From DASTFY01 sp963769115 (GTDB lineage: Bacteria > Actinomycetota > Acidimicrobiia > Acidimicrobiales > Ilumatobacteraceae), in contig CAVYKN010000002.1 in the NCBI GenBank assembly GCA_963769115.1, positions 1 through 64,000 of the forward strand: a DNA stretch of 64,000 nucleotides, written 5' to 3'. Under the pieces are notes generated by a model that saw nothing but the letters and a program-made list of their open reading frames with translations, ran no database searches and was not told where the DNA came from. A program made the translations under genes and the position numbers. Positions 57,025 through 64,000 of the stretch are shown in pieces (position 1 is the stretch's first letter; every line of letters begins with the position of its first letter).

Positions 57025-58758
57025 ATGACCGACCCGCTCCGCATCGCCAGTGAGGCGCTCGCGCCGGCCTTCGCGGCCGTCGCGGGGCATGCGGTGGACC
57101 CCGTCGTCCGGCCGTCCGACCGTGCCGACGCGCAGGCGAACGGCGCGCTCGCCCTGGCCAAGACGCTCGGTCGGGCCCCACGTGAGGTCGCCGAAGCCGT
57201 GCTCGGGGCGCTCGACGGCACCATGGACGACGTCGCCTCCCTCGAGGTCGCCGGGCCCGGCTTCCTCAACATCACCTTCTCCGACGAATTCCTCGCCCGC
57301 GGGCTCGTGGCTGTCGCCGTCGACGAACGGCTCGGCATCCCGCTGGCGACGGAGCCCGAGACGGTGGTCGTCGACTACTCCCACCCCAACGTGGCGAAGG
57401 AGATGCACGTCGGGCACCTGCGGACGACGATCATCGGCGACGCCCTGACCCGCATGCTTGCGTTCGTCGGGCACACGGTCATCCGCGAGAACCACATCGG
57501 CGACTGGGGCACGCCGTTCGGCATGCTGATCGAGCACCTGCTCGACCTCGGCGAGGACAAGGCGGCGCACGAGCTCTCCGTCGGCGACCTCAACGGCTTC
57601 TACCGCGGCGCCCGCAGCGCCTTCGACGCCGATCCGGCCTTCCAGGAGCGGGCCCGGGCGCGGGTCGTCGCTCTCCAGAGCGGGGATGCCGAGACACTGC
57701 GGCTCTGGCACGTGCTGGTCGACGAGAGCACCCGCTACTTCGACGCCGTCTACGACCGGCTCGGTGTCCTCCTGGAGCCGGACGATCTCATGGGCGAGAG
57801 CGCGTACAACGAGCTCCTTCCCGAGGTGGTGCGCCGCCTCGACGACGCCCACCTGCTGAAGATCTCGGACGGCGCGGCCGTCGTGTTCCCGCCCGGCTAC
57901 ACCAACCGCCACGGCGAGCCCCTGCCGCTCATCGTCCGCAAGACCGACGGCGGCTACGGGTACGCGGCCACGGATCTCGCCACGGTCATCGACCGGGTCG
58001 AGCGGCTCGATGCGACGTTGCTGCTGTACGTCGTGGGCGCCCCCCAGGCGCAACACCTCCAGATGGTGTGGGCCGTGGCCGAGGAGGCCGGATGGCTCCG
58101 CCCACCGGCCCGAGCGGTGCACGTCACGTTCGGCAACGTCCTGGGTGCCGACCGCAAGATGCTCAAGAGCCGCGCCGGTCACAGCGTGAAGCTGGTCGAC
58201 CTGCTGGACGAGGCCGTGCAGCGGGCCGAGGAGGCCATCGCCGAGAAGAACCCCGAGCTGCCGCCCGAGGAGCGGTCGGCCGTCGCCCGCGTCGTGGGCA
58301 TCGGCGCGGTGAAGTACGCCGACCTGTCGACGGACCGCATCAAGGACTACGTCTTCGACTGGGAGCGGATGCTGTCCTTCGACGGCGACACCGCGCCCTA
58401 CCTCCAGTACGCGCACGCCCGCATCTGCTCGATCTTCCGTCGGGCCGGGATCGACCGGGCGGCGGCGCGGCAGGTGCAGCCCGTGCTCGGCGAGCCCGAA
58501 GAGCGGGCACTCTCACTCCGGCTGCTCGGCTACGACGCCGCCGTGGCCGACACCCTCGAGCGGTACAGCCCGCACCGGCTGACCGCCTACCTGTTCGACC
58601 TCGCCCTGGACTTCACCGCCTTCTACGAGGCCTGCCCCGTGCTGCGGGCGCCCGACGAGACGACCCGCGACAGCCGCCTGGCCCTGGCCGACCTCACCGC
58701 CCGGGTCCTCGCGCACGGGCTGGGTCTGCTGGGCATCGACGTCCCCGAGCGCATGTGA
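57025..58758 (+). CDS. argS: Arginyl-tRNA synthetase
   Basis: 577 residues. An N-terminal ArgRS-specific domain with 'GPGFLNITFSDEFLARGLV' is followed by the class I HIGH motif in 'VAKEMHVGHLRTTIIGD' and a DALR anticodon-binding C-terminus. 'KSRAGHSVKLVDLLDEA' stands in place of a KMSKS site, which is commonly degenerate in ArgRS. First gene of a run with lysA, a pemK-like gene, hom and thrC. The stop is 7 bp before lysA. Confidence 0.96.
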   Translation: MTDPLRIASEALAPAFAAVAGHAVDPVVRPSDRADAQANGALALAKTLGRAPREVAEAVLGALDGTMDDVASLEVAGPGFLNITFSDEFLARGLVAVAVDERLGIPLATEPETVVVDYSHPNVAKEMHVGHLRTTIIGDALTRMLAFVGHTVIRENHIGDWGTPFGMLIEHLLDLGEDKAAHELSVGDLNGFYRGARSAFDADPAFQERARARVVALQSGDAETLRLWHVLVDESTRYFDAVYDRLGVLLEPDDLMGESAYNELLPEVVRRLDDAHLLKISDGAAVVFPPGYTNRHGEPLPLIVRKTDGGYGYAATDLATVIDRVERLDATLLLYVVGAPQAQHLQMVWAVAEEAGWLRPPARAVHVTFGNVLGADRKMLKSRAGHSVKLVDLLDEAVQRAEEAIAEKNPELPPEERSAVARVVGIGAVKYADLSTDRIKDYVFDWERMLSFDGDTAPYLQYAHARICSIFRRAGIDRAAARQVQPVLGEPEERALSLRLLGYDAAVADTLERYSPHRLTAYLFDLALDFTAFYEACPVLRAPDETTRDSRLALADLTARVLAHGLGLLGIDVPERM

Positions 58759-58765
58759 GCCGGGC

Positions 58766-60040
58766 GTGACCGCGCTGCCCCGGGATCTCCTGCCCGACAG
58801 CGCCTCGGTGGGGGACGCCGGTCAGCTCCTCGTCGGAGGCGTCGACGTGGCCGACCTGGCGGCCGAGTACGGCACGCCGCTGTTCGTGTACGACGAGGAC
58901 CACCTGCGGGCCCGCTGCCGTGAGGCCGTCGACTCCTTCGGCGACGGGAACGTTGTCTATGCAACCAAGGCCTTCCTCTGCGTGGCCATGGCGAGGCTCG
59001 CCCACGAGGAAGGGCTCCTCCTCGACGTCGCCACCGGCGGCGAGCTGCACGTGGCCCTCGCCGCCGGGGTCCCGCCCGAGCACCTCGTGTTCCACGGCAA
59101 CAACAAGTCCGACGACGAGCTCCGTCGCGCGCTCGATGCCGGGGTCGGTCTCCTCGTCGTCGACAGCTTCGACGAGCTGGACCGGCTCGAGCGCCTTCAC
59201 CAGGACGGCCGGCCGGCACCGGACATCCAGCTTCGGATCACGCCCGGCGTCGAGGCGCACACCCACGAGTTCGTGCGCACCGGCCAGGAGGACTCGAAGT
59301 TCGGCTTCGGGCTGCCGAGCGGCGCCGCGGCCGCGGCGGCCGAGCGGGCCATGGCGTCCTCCGCCGTCAACCTGGTCGGCTTCCACGCCCACGTCGGCTC
59401 CCAGGTGTTCGCCGCCGACAACTTCGCCCGCGTCGCCGAGGTGATGACCGAGTTCGCCCGACCGTTCGCACTCCCGACGCTGACTCTCGGTGGCGGCCTC
59501 GGCGTCGCCTACGTCGAGGGCGAGTCCGCCCCGTCCATCACCGAGTGGGCCCGCGTGCTGCACAAGGCCGTGGAGGAAGCGGGTTTCGAGGGCCGCCTGC
59601 TCGTCGAGCCCGGTCGGTCCATCGTGGCGTCGGCCGCGGTGACGCTGTACACGGTGGGCACGATCAAGGACATCCCGGGCGTCCGCACGTACGTGGCCGT
59701 GGACGGCGGGATGAGCGACAACCCGCGCCCGGTGCTCTACGGCAGCGGCTACGAGACCTTCCTCCCCCGCGCGGTCGATGCCGACCGCACGCGGCCCGTG
59801 CGGGTGGTGGGCAAGCACTGCGAGAGCGGCGATCTGCTGGTCCGTGACGGTTGGGTGCCCGGCGACGTCTCCGTCGGCGACCTGCTGGCCACCCCCGTCA
59901 CCGGGGCATACGGGCACTCAATGGGCAGCAACTACAACAAGGTGCCCCGGCCCGCTGTCGTCTTCGTGGCGGGCGGCCGTACCCGGCTCGCCGTTCGGAG
60001 GGAGACCTATGACGACCTGCTCCGCTTCGATGTCCAGTAG
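58766..60040 (+). CDS. lysA: Diaminopimelate decarboxylase
   Basis: Last step of lysine synthesis, meso-DAP to lysine plus CO2. 424 residues. PLP Lys in 'VVYATKAFLCVAMARLAHEE' (fold III barrel), 'GFHAHVGSQVF', the glycine-rich 'LTLGGGLGVAYVEGE', the active-site Cys in 'GKHCESGDLLVRD' and 'AYGHSMGSNYN'. GTG start 58766; tightly linked to argS, as in many actinobacteria. Confidence 0.96.
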   Translation: MTALPRDLLPDSASVGDAGQLLVGGVDVADLAAEYGTPLFVYDEDHLRARCREAVDSFGDGNVVYATKAFLCVAMARLAHEEGLLLDVATGGELHVALAAGVPPEHLVFHGNNKSDDELRRALDAGVGLLVVDSFDELDRLERLHQDGRPAPDIQLRITPGVEAHTHEFVRTGQEDSKFGFGLPSGAAAAAAERAMASSAVNLVGFHAHVGSQVFAADNFARVAEVMTEFARPFALPTLTLGGGLGVAYVEGESAPSITEWARVLHKAVEEAGFEGRLLVEPGRSIVASAAVTLYTVGTIKDIPGVRTYVAVDGGMSDNPRPVLYGSGYETFLPRAVDADRTRPVRVVGKHCESGDLLVRDGWVPGDVSVGDLLATPVTGAYGHSMGSNYNKVPRPAVVFVAGGRTRLAVRRETYDDLLRFDVQ

Positions 60041-60045
60041 GCACG

Positions 60046-60510
60046 ATGTTCCGTAGCGTCATCGACCGGCTCACCGGCCGGAAGGCGGCGGCGGTCAAGG
60101 CGGGGAAGGCGGGCGAGGCGGTCAAGATCCCCGGTGACGGTCTGCAGGTCGTCTACTCCCCCGACCTCGACGGCCAGCCCGACCCCGGCGAGGTGGTGTG
60201 GGCCTGGATCCCCTACGAGGACGATCCCTCGCAGGGCAAGGACCGGCCGGCCGTCGTGATCGGCCTGGACGGGGCCGACCTCGTGCTCGTGCCGTTGACG
60301 ACGAAGCGCCACCCGGGCCGCGACGACGAGGTCGAGGTCGGCTCGGGCGGGTGGGATCGCAGCCAGCGGAGCAGCTACGCCAAGATCGACGACGTCCTTC
60401 GGGTGGCACCGGCGGGCGTGCGCCGGGAGGGCGCCATCCTCGACCGCGCCCGTTTCGACCGGCTGGTCGCTGCCGTCCAGGCCTACGAGCGGTCCCACCC
60501 TCCCCGCTGA
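60046..60510 (+). CDS. PemK/MazF-like protein
   Basis: 154 residues. 'DPGEVVWAWIPYEDDPSQGK' followed by 'DRPAVVIG' is the PemK/MazF start (G-D-V-V-W, K-x-R-P-A-V-V). A ~35-residue basic helical N-terminus is extra. No antitoxin gene is adjacent, and it sits 5 bp downstream of lysA inside an amino-acid operon, so it may be a domesticated RNA-binding relative and not a toxin. Retained Arg and Ser residues leave ribonuclease activity possible. Confidence 0.72.
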   Translation: MFRSVIDRLTGRKAAAVKAGKAGEAVKIPGDGLQVVYSPDLDGQPDPGEVVWAWIPYEDDPSQGKDRPAVVIGLDGADLVLVPLTTKRHPGRDDEVEVGSGGWDRSQRSSYAKIDDVLRVAPAGVRREGAILDRARFDRLVAAVQAYERSHPPR

Positions 60511-60570
60511 CGGAACGGTCGACGGGAATGGTCGACGGGAACCGCTGAGGGCGGGCGGGGCGGCGGGCGA

Positions 60571-60576
60571 TACCCT
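60571..60576 (+). promoter_or_regulatory. -10 element TACCCT for hom (leaderless)
   Basis: Eight nt upstream of the GTG at 60585. It indicates that hom-thrC can be transcribed independently of argS-lysA. Confidence 0.5.
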
Positions 60577-60584
60577 CGCTCGCC

Positions 60585-61895
60585 GTGAGCGAGGCCGTGA
60601 GCCAGACAGCGGGCCCGGTCGTGCGCGTCGGCGTGCTGGGGTGCGGCAACGTGGGCGCGGCGCTCGTGCAACTGATCGACCGGCAGCGCAAGGTCGTCGA
60701 GTCCCGCACCGGCCTGCAACTCGAGGTGGCGCGGGTGGCGGTCCGCAACCTGGCCCGGGAGCGCGACGTCGAGCTGGCCGAAGGGCTCCTGACGCGGGAC
60801 AGCCACGCCCTGGTCGAGGACCCGGACATCGACGTGATCGTCGAGGTGATCGGCGGCATCGAGCCGGCGCGCGAGCTCATCCTCACGGCCCTGCGCCACG
60901 GCAAGCCGGTGGTCACCGCCAACAAGGAGCTCCTGGCCAACGTGGGGACGGAGCTCTTCACCGCGGCCGACGAGAACGGGCAGGACCTCCTGTTCGAGGC
61001 GGCGGTGGGCGGCGGCATCCCGCTGGTGCGGGCGCTGCGGGAGAGCCTGCGGGGCGAGCCGGTGCGCCGGGTGCTCGGCATCGTCAACGGCACCACGAAC
61101 TACATCCTCACGAAGATGGCCGAGGAAGGCGCCGACTACGGCGACGCGCTGAGCGAGGCCCAGCGGTTGGGCTACGCCGAGCGGGACCCGACGGCCGACG
61201 TCGAGGGCTTCGACGCCGGGGCCAAGGCGGCCATCATCGCCAGCATCGCCTTCGGGGCCAGGGTGGTGGCGGGCGACGTCTACCACGAGGGCATCAGCCG
61301 GATCACCGCCGCCGACATCGCCAGCGCGCAGCGGCTCGGCTACGTCGTCAAGCTCCTCGCCATCTGCGAGCAGGATCCGGGCAGCGGCGCCGTCGCCGTG
61401 CGCGTCCACCCGGTGATGCTCCCTGCCCAGCATCCGCTGGCCAGCGTCCGCGACAGCTACAACGCGGTCTTCGTCGAGGGCGACGCCGTCGGTTCGCTGA
61501 TGTTCTACGGTCGGGGAGCGGGCGGCATGCCGACGGCGAGCGCCGTGCTCGGCGATCTCATCGACGCCGCCATCAACCGCCAGAAGGGCACCCACGCCTC
61601 ACTGGGCACGTTCGGCCGGGTCCCCATCAGGGCCATCGACGAGACCACCGCCGAGTACCACGTGGTCCTCGAGGTGCTCGACCGTCCCGGCGTGCTCCAC
61701 GCCGTCACGGGTGTGTTCGCCCGGCACGACGTGAGCATCCGCACCGCCGAGCAGGAAGGTCTGGGCGACGACGCCCGGCTCGTGTTCATCACCCACGCCG
61801 CCCAGGAGGCCGCCGTCCAGGCCACGCTGCGGGAGCTCCGGGACCTGGACGTGGTGCGGCAGGTGGGCGGGTTCCTGCGGGTCATCGGCGCCTGA
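60585..61895 (+). CDS. hom: Homoserine dehydrogenase
   Basis: Reduces aspartate semialdehyde to homoserine on the route to threonine and methionine. 436 residues. NAD(P) Rossmann 'VGVLGCGNVGAALVQLI'; catalytic region 'ANKELLANVGTELF', 'EAAVGGGIPLVRALRESL' and 'GIVNGTTNYILTKM'; C-terminal ACT domain ('LDRPGVLHAVTGVFARHDVS') that usually gives threonine feedback. GTG start 60585 is leaderless. thrC follows after 7 bp. Confidence 0.97.
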   Translation: MSEAVSQTAGPVVRVGVLGCGNVGAALVQLIDRQRKVVESRTGLQLEVARVAVRNLARERDVELAEGLLTRDSHALVEDPDIDVIVEVIGGIEPARELILTALRHGKPVVTANKELLANVGTELFTAADENGQDLLFEAAVGGGIPLVRALRESLRGEPVRRVLGIVNGTTNYILTKMAEEGADYGDALSEAQRLGYAERDPTADVEGFDAGAKAAIIASIAFGARVVAGDVYHEGISRITAADIASAQRLGYVVKLLAICEQDPGSGAVAVRVHPVMLPAQHPLASVRDSYNAVFVEGDAVGSLMFYGRGAGGMPTASAVLGDLIDAAINRQKGTHASLGTFGRVPIRAIDETTAEYHVVLEVLDRPGVLHAVTGVFARHDVSIRTAEQEGLGDDARLVFITHAAQEAAVQATLRELRDLDVVRQVGGFLRVIGA

Positions 61896-61902
61896 GCGGG
61901 CG

Positions 61903-63285
61903 ATGCGCTACGTCTCGACGCGTGGCAGCGCCCCCGAGCTCGGGTTCGCCGACACGCTCCTGACCGGCCTGGCCACCGACGGCGGGCTCTACGTCCCGGC
62001 GGAGTGGCCCCGCCTGCCGGTGCTCGACCCCCAGGCCGGATATGCCGCCAACGCCGCCGCCGTCATGGCGCCCTACGTGGGCGACGACGTGCCGCCGGCG
62101 GTGCTGGCCGACGTGTGCGCGGCGGCCTACGCGACGTTCCGCCATCCCGCCGTGTGCCCGCTCGTCCAGATCGGGGACGACGAGTGGCTGCTCGAGCTGT
62201 TCCACGGACCCACGCTGGCCTTCAAGGACATGGCGCTCCAGGTGGTGGGCCGGCTGTTCGACCACGTGCTGGGAGCGCGGGGCGAACGGGTGACGATCGT
62301 CGGAGCCACCAGCGGCGACACCGGCAGCGCGGCGATCGACGCCGTGGCCGGGCGGCACAACGTCGACATCGTGATGCTCTACCCGCTGGGCCGGGTCAGC
62401 GAGGTCCAGCGCCTGCAGATGACGACCAGCGACGCGCCCAACGTCCACGCCGTGGCGGTCGAGGGGACGTTCGACGACTGCCAGGACCTCGTGAAGGCCA
62501 TGTTCAACGACTCGGCCTTCCGGCAACGCCACCAGCTCTCCGCGGTGAACTCCATCAACTGGGCCCGCGTGATGGCCCAGATCGTTTACTACGCAACAAC
62601 AGTCGCGCTCCTCGGTGACCGACGCGTGTCGTTCGCGGTGCCGACCGGGAACTTCGGCAACGTGCTGGCCGGCTGGATCGCCCGGGAGACCGGAGCTCCG
62701 ATCGACCGTCTCATCGTCGGTTCCAACCGCAACGACATCCTCACCCGCTTCTTCGATACCCGCACCATGGCGATCACCGACGTCGTGCCGACACTGAGCC
62801 CCAGCATGGACATCCAGGTCTCGTCGAACTTCGAGCGGCTGCTGTTCGAGATGAACGGTCGGGACGGCGGCCTGACGGCCGAGCAGCTCCACCAGCTCAG
62901 GGCGGTCGGACGGCTGGCCGTCGAGGAGGACCAGCAGGCCCGCTGGCTCACCCCGGTCTTCCGGGCCGCCCGGCTCGACGACGAGGAGACCATTGCCGTG
63001 ATGCGCTCGGTGCACGCGGAGACGGGCCTGCTGGTCGATCCCCACACCGCGGTCGGCATCGGCGCGGCCCGGGTCTGCCGGGAGCCGGGCGCGGCCACGG
63101 TCGCCCTCGCCACCGCCCACCCGGCCAAGTTCGGCGAGGCCGTCGAGCGCGCCACCGGCGTGCGCCCCGCGCTGCCGGACCACCTGGCGGACCTCCATGA
63201 CCGGCCGGAGCGCACGGAACGTGTCGCCGCGGACCTGGCGGCCGTCGAGGCGGTGGTCGAGCGGGTCACGTCGCCGCGGGCCTGA
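61903..63285 (+). CDS. thrC: Threonine synthase
   Basis: PLP enzyme turning O-phosphohomoserine into threonine. 460 residues. N-terminal 'YVSTRGSAPELGFADTLLTG', PLP Lys in 'GPTLAFKDMALQVVGRLF', 'ATSGDTGSAAIDAVAG' and 'PTGNFGNVLAGWIARE'. The long form resembles the enterobacterial/fungal-type ThrC and not the short actinobacterial type. No thrB (homoserine kinase) lies between thrC and rho in this window. The rho gene follows after about 255 bp. Confidence 0.95.
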   Translation: MRYVSTRGSAPELGFADTLLTGLATDGGLYVPAEWPRLPVLDPQAGYAANAAAVMAPYVGDDVPPAVLADVCAAAYATFRHPAVCPLVQIGDDEWLLELFHGPTLAFKDMALQVVGRLFDHVLGARGERVTIVGATSGDTGSAAIDAVAGRHNVDIVMLYPLGRVSEVQRLQMTTSDAPNVHAVAVEGTFDDCQDLVKAMFNDSAFRQRHQLSAVNSINWARVMAQIVYYATTVALLGDRRVSFAVPTGNFGNVLAGWIARETGAPIDRLIVGSNRNDILTRFFDTRTMAITDVVPTLSPSMDIQVSSNFERLLFEMNGRDGGLTAEQLHQLRAVGRLAVEEDQQARWLTPVFRAARLDDEETIAVMRSVHAETGLLVDPHTAVGIGAARVCREPGAATVALATAHPAKFGEAVERATGVRPALPDHLADLHDRPERTERVAADLAAVEAVVERVTSPRA

Positions 63286-63293
63286 CCGGATCG

Positions 63294-63323
63294 TTGCGTC
63301 CGGCGGCCACCGGTCGCTACAGT
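63294..63323 (+). promoter_or_regulatory. Candidate promoter for rho (TTGCGT-N18-TACAGT)
   Basis: -35-like TTGCGT (63294-63299) and -10-like TACAGT (63318-63323) with an 18-nt spacer. It would give rho a leader of about 210 nt, which fits the autoregulated rho leaders of other bacteria. Confidence 0.4.
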
Positions 63324-63541
63324 GCGCCTCGCTCGGATCCCCGAGCGGGCAGCCTCACCGGAGATCTCCCTCCGAGTCTCTTGTGGTTCTCCGTCCCCGA
63401 CGGTGATCGTGCTGTCCATCCCCACTTTGCTGGCCGCGGGAAGGCTGGGGTGGGTCTCACCCCTCCGTCGGCCAGGCGAATGGTCGCGAGCTCGCGTTGG
63501 CGTCCGTCGTCGACGCCGAGAACCACGAAAGCAGGTGCGCC

Positions 63542-64000
63542 ATGAGCGCGGAGACCCTCGAACGCTCGGTCCTCGAAGGCAAGGACCGTGACCAGCTCAT
63601 CGCCATCGCGTCGGCGCTCGGGCTGAAGGCGCTCTCGCGGGCGAAGAAGGGCGACATCATCGACCGCATCCTGGAACAGACCGGCAGCCCCAACGGCGGC
63701 GGCAGGAACGTTGGAGGCGGGGGCGACGGCAACGGGGCGACCAACGGTGCGCCACCCGCGGCGGCGAGACGGCCGGCGACACCGACGGTCCCGATCCCGA
63801 CGGCTCCGAGCCACTGGCCGACTGGGAGCTCGAGCTCCGGGGACAGGACGACGACGGACCCGACGACATCGAGACCGAAGCGAGCGCGCCGTCGCGCACC
63901 GAGCCGGCCGAGGCTGCCGCCACCGGGCGCGATTTCTCCGCGCCCGCCGGGCCGAGCGCGGAGCCGTACGGGGACCGCGGCGATGGCGACGGCGAGGGTC
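63542..64000 (+). CDS. rho: Transcription termination factor Rho, N-terminal part (truncated by window edge)
   Basis: ATG 63542 after GCAGGTGCGCC. 'DRDQLIAIASALGLKALSRA' followed by K-K-G-D-I-I-D-R-I-L is a Rho_N (SAP-like) domain. Then comes a glycine/asparagine-rich stretch and a long acidic/arginine insertion typical of actinobacterial Rho. Near 63765 the acidic frame ('ETAGDTDGPDPDGSEPLADW') replaces the starting frame, consistent with one missing G in a GCG repeat. The RNA-binding and ATPase domains lie beyond the window. Confidence 0.75.
   Translation, partial: MSAETLERSVLEGKDRDQLIAIASALGLKALSRAKKGDIIDRILEQTGSPNGGGRNVGGGGDGNGATNGAPPAAARRPATPTVPIPTAPSHWPTGSSSSGDRTTTDPTTSRPKRARRRAPSRPRLPPPGAISPRPPGRARSRTGTAAMATARV

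Overview
This is a GC-rich (about 70%) actinobacterial chromosome segment. The gene complement fits Actinomycetota: two F420/PPOX-type flavoenzymes, a DinB-fold protein, a DUF222-HNH protein, the ~180 kDa NAD-glutamate dehydrogenase, DUF6325, and an argS-lysA-hom-thrC-rho locus. Acidimicrobiia or a close deep branch is my inference; the window holds no rRNA or other decisive marker. Many genes have a -10-like TANNNT element only 5-9 nt upstream of the start codon, which points to widespread leaderless transcription.

Region 1 (1-9.3 kb) is accessory and partly decayed. It holds the end of a membrane protein, a DUF6325 pair, a DUF1622 membrane protein, a SulP anion transporter, a carboxymuconolactone-decarboxylase-like protein, a frameshifted LuxR/MalT-type ATPase regulator, about 1.8 kb of degenerate DNA with a formylglycine-generating-enzyme-like fragment, and a lower-GC gene with two copies of a domain I associate with DyP-peroxidase neighbourhoods.

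Region 2 (9.3-19.5 kb) is a tRNA-Glu-targeted integrated island. An intact tRNA-Glu with an adjacent tyrosine recombinase lies at 18.1-19.5 kb. A second tRNA-Glu 3' half with a truncated copy of the same recombinase lies at 9.3-9.7 kb in the same orientation. Between them are two very large zinc-ribbon/class III cyclase/AAA ATPase/TPR proteins (the second with two frameshifts), a third recombinase scrap, a ~165-bp inverted repeat and remnants of a secreted nuclease.

Region 3 (19.5-42 kb) is core chromosome. It has tRNA-Gln, a WYL regulator divergent from a DinB gene across a perfect 13-bp inverted repeat, gltX, a universal stress protein, the NAD-GDH, PPOX enzymes, a CYTH protein divergent from an HTTM membrane protein, an acyl-CoA dehydrogenase/FAD oxidase group and a branched-chain amino-acid cluster leuB-[leader]-ilvE-cimA. 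The ilvE leader encodes a short peptide ending V-L-I-I-V, followed by two hairpins, and looks like a new attenuator. Tandem GAAC-N4-GTTC boxes lie just upstream of it.

Region 4 (42-64 kb) has greA, an alpha/beta hydrolase, an ABC1/UbiB kinase, a LysE exporter, ppc, a PfkB kinase, VOC and OsmC proteins, tRNA-Arg, and argS-lysA-pemK-like-hom-thrC followed by the start of rho. Two large secreted proteins here (a TAP-like hydrolase and an ExeM/NucH-type nuclease) are broken by many single-base indels while neighbouring long genes are intact. Together with single indels in six other genes, this suggests local sequence errors at least as strongly as real decay.
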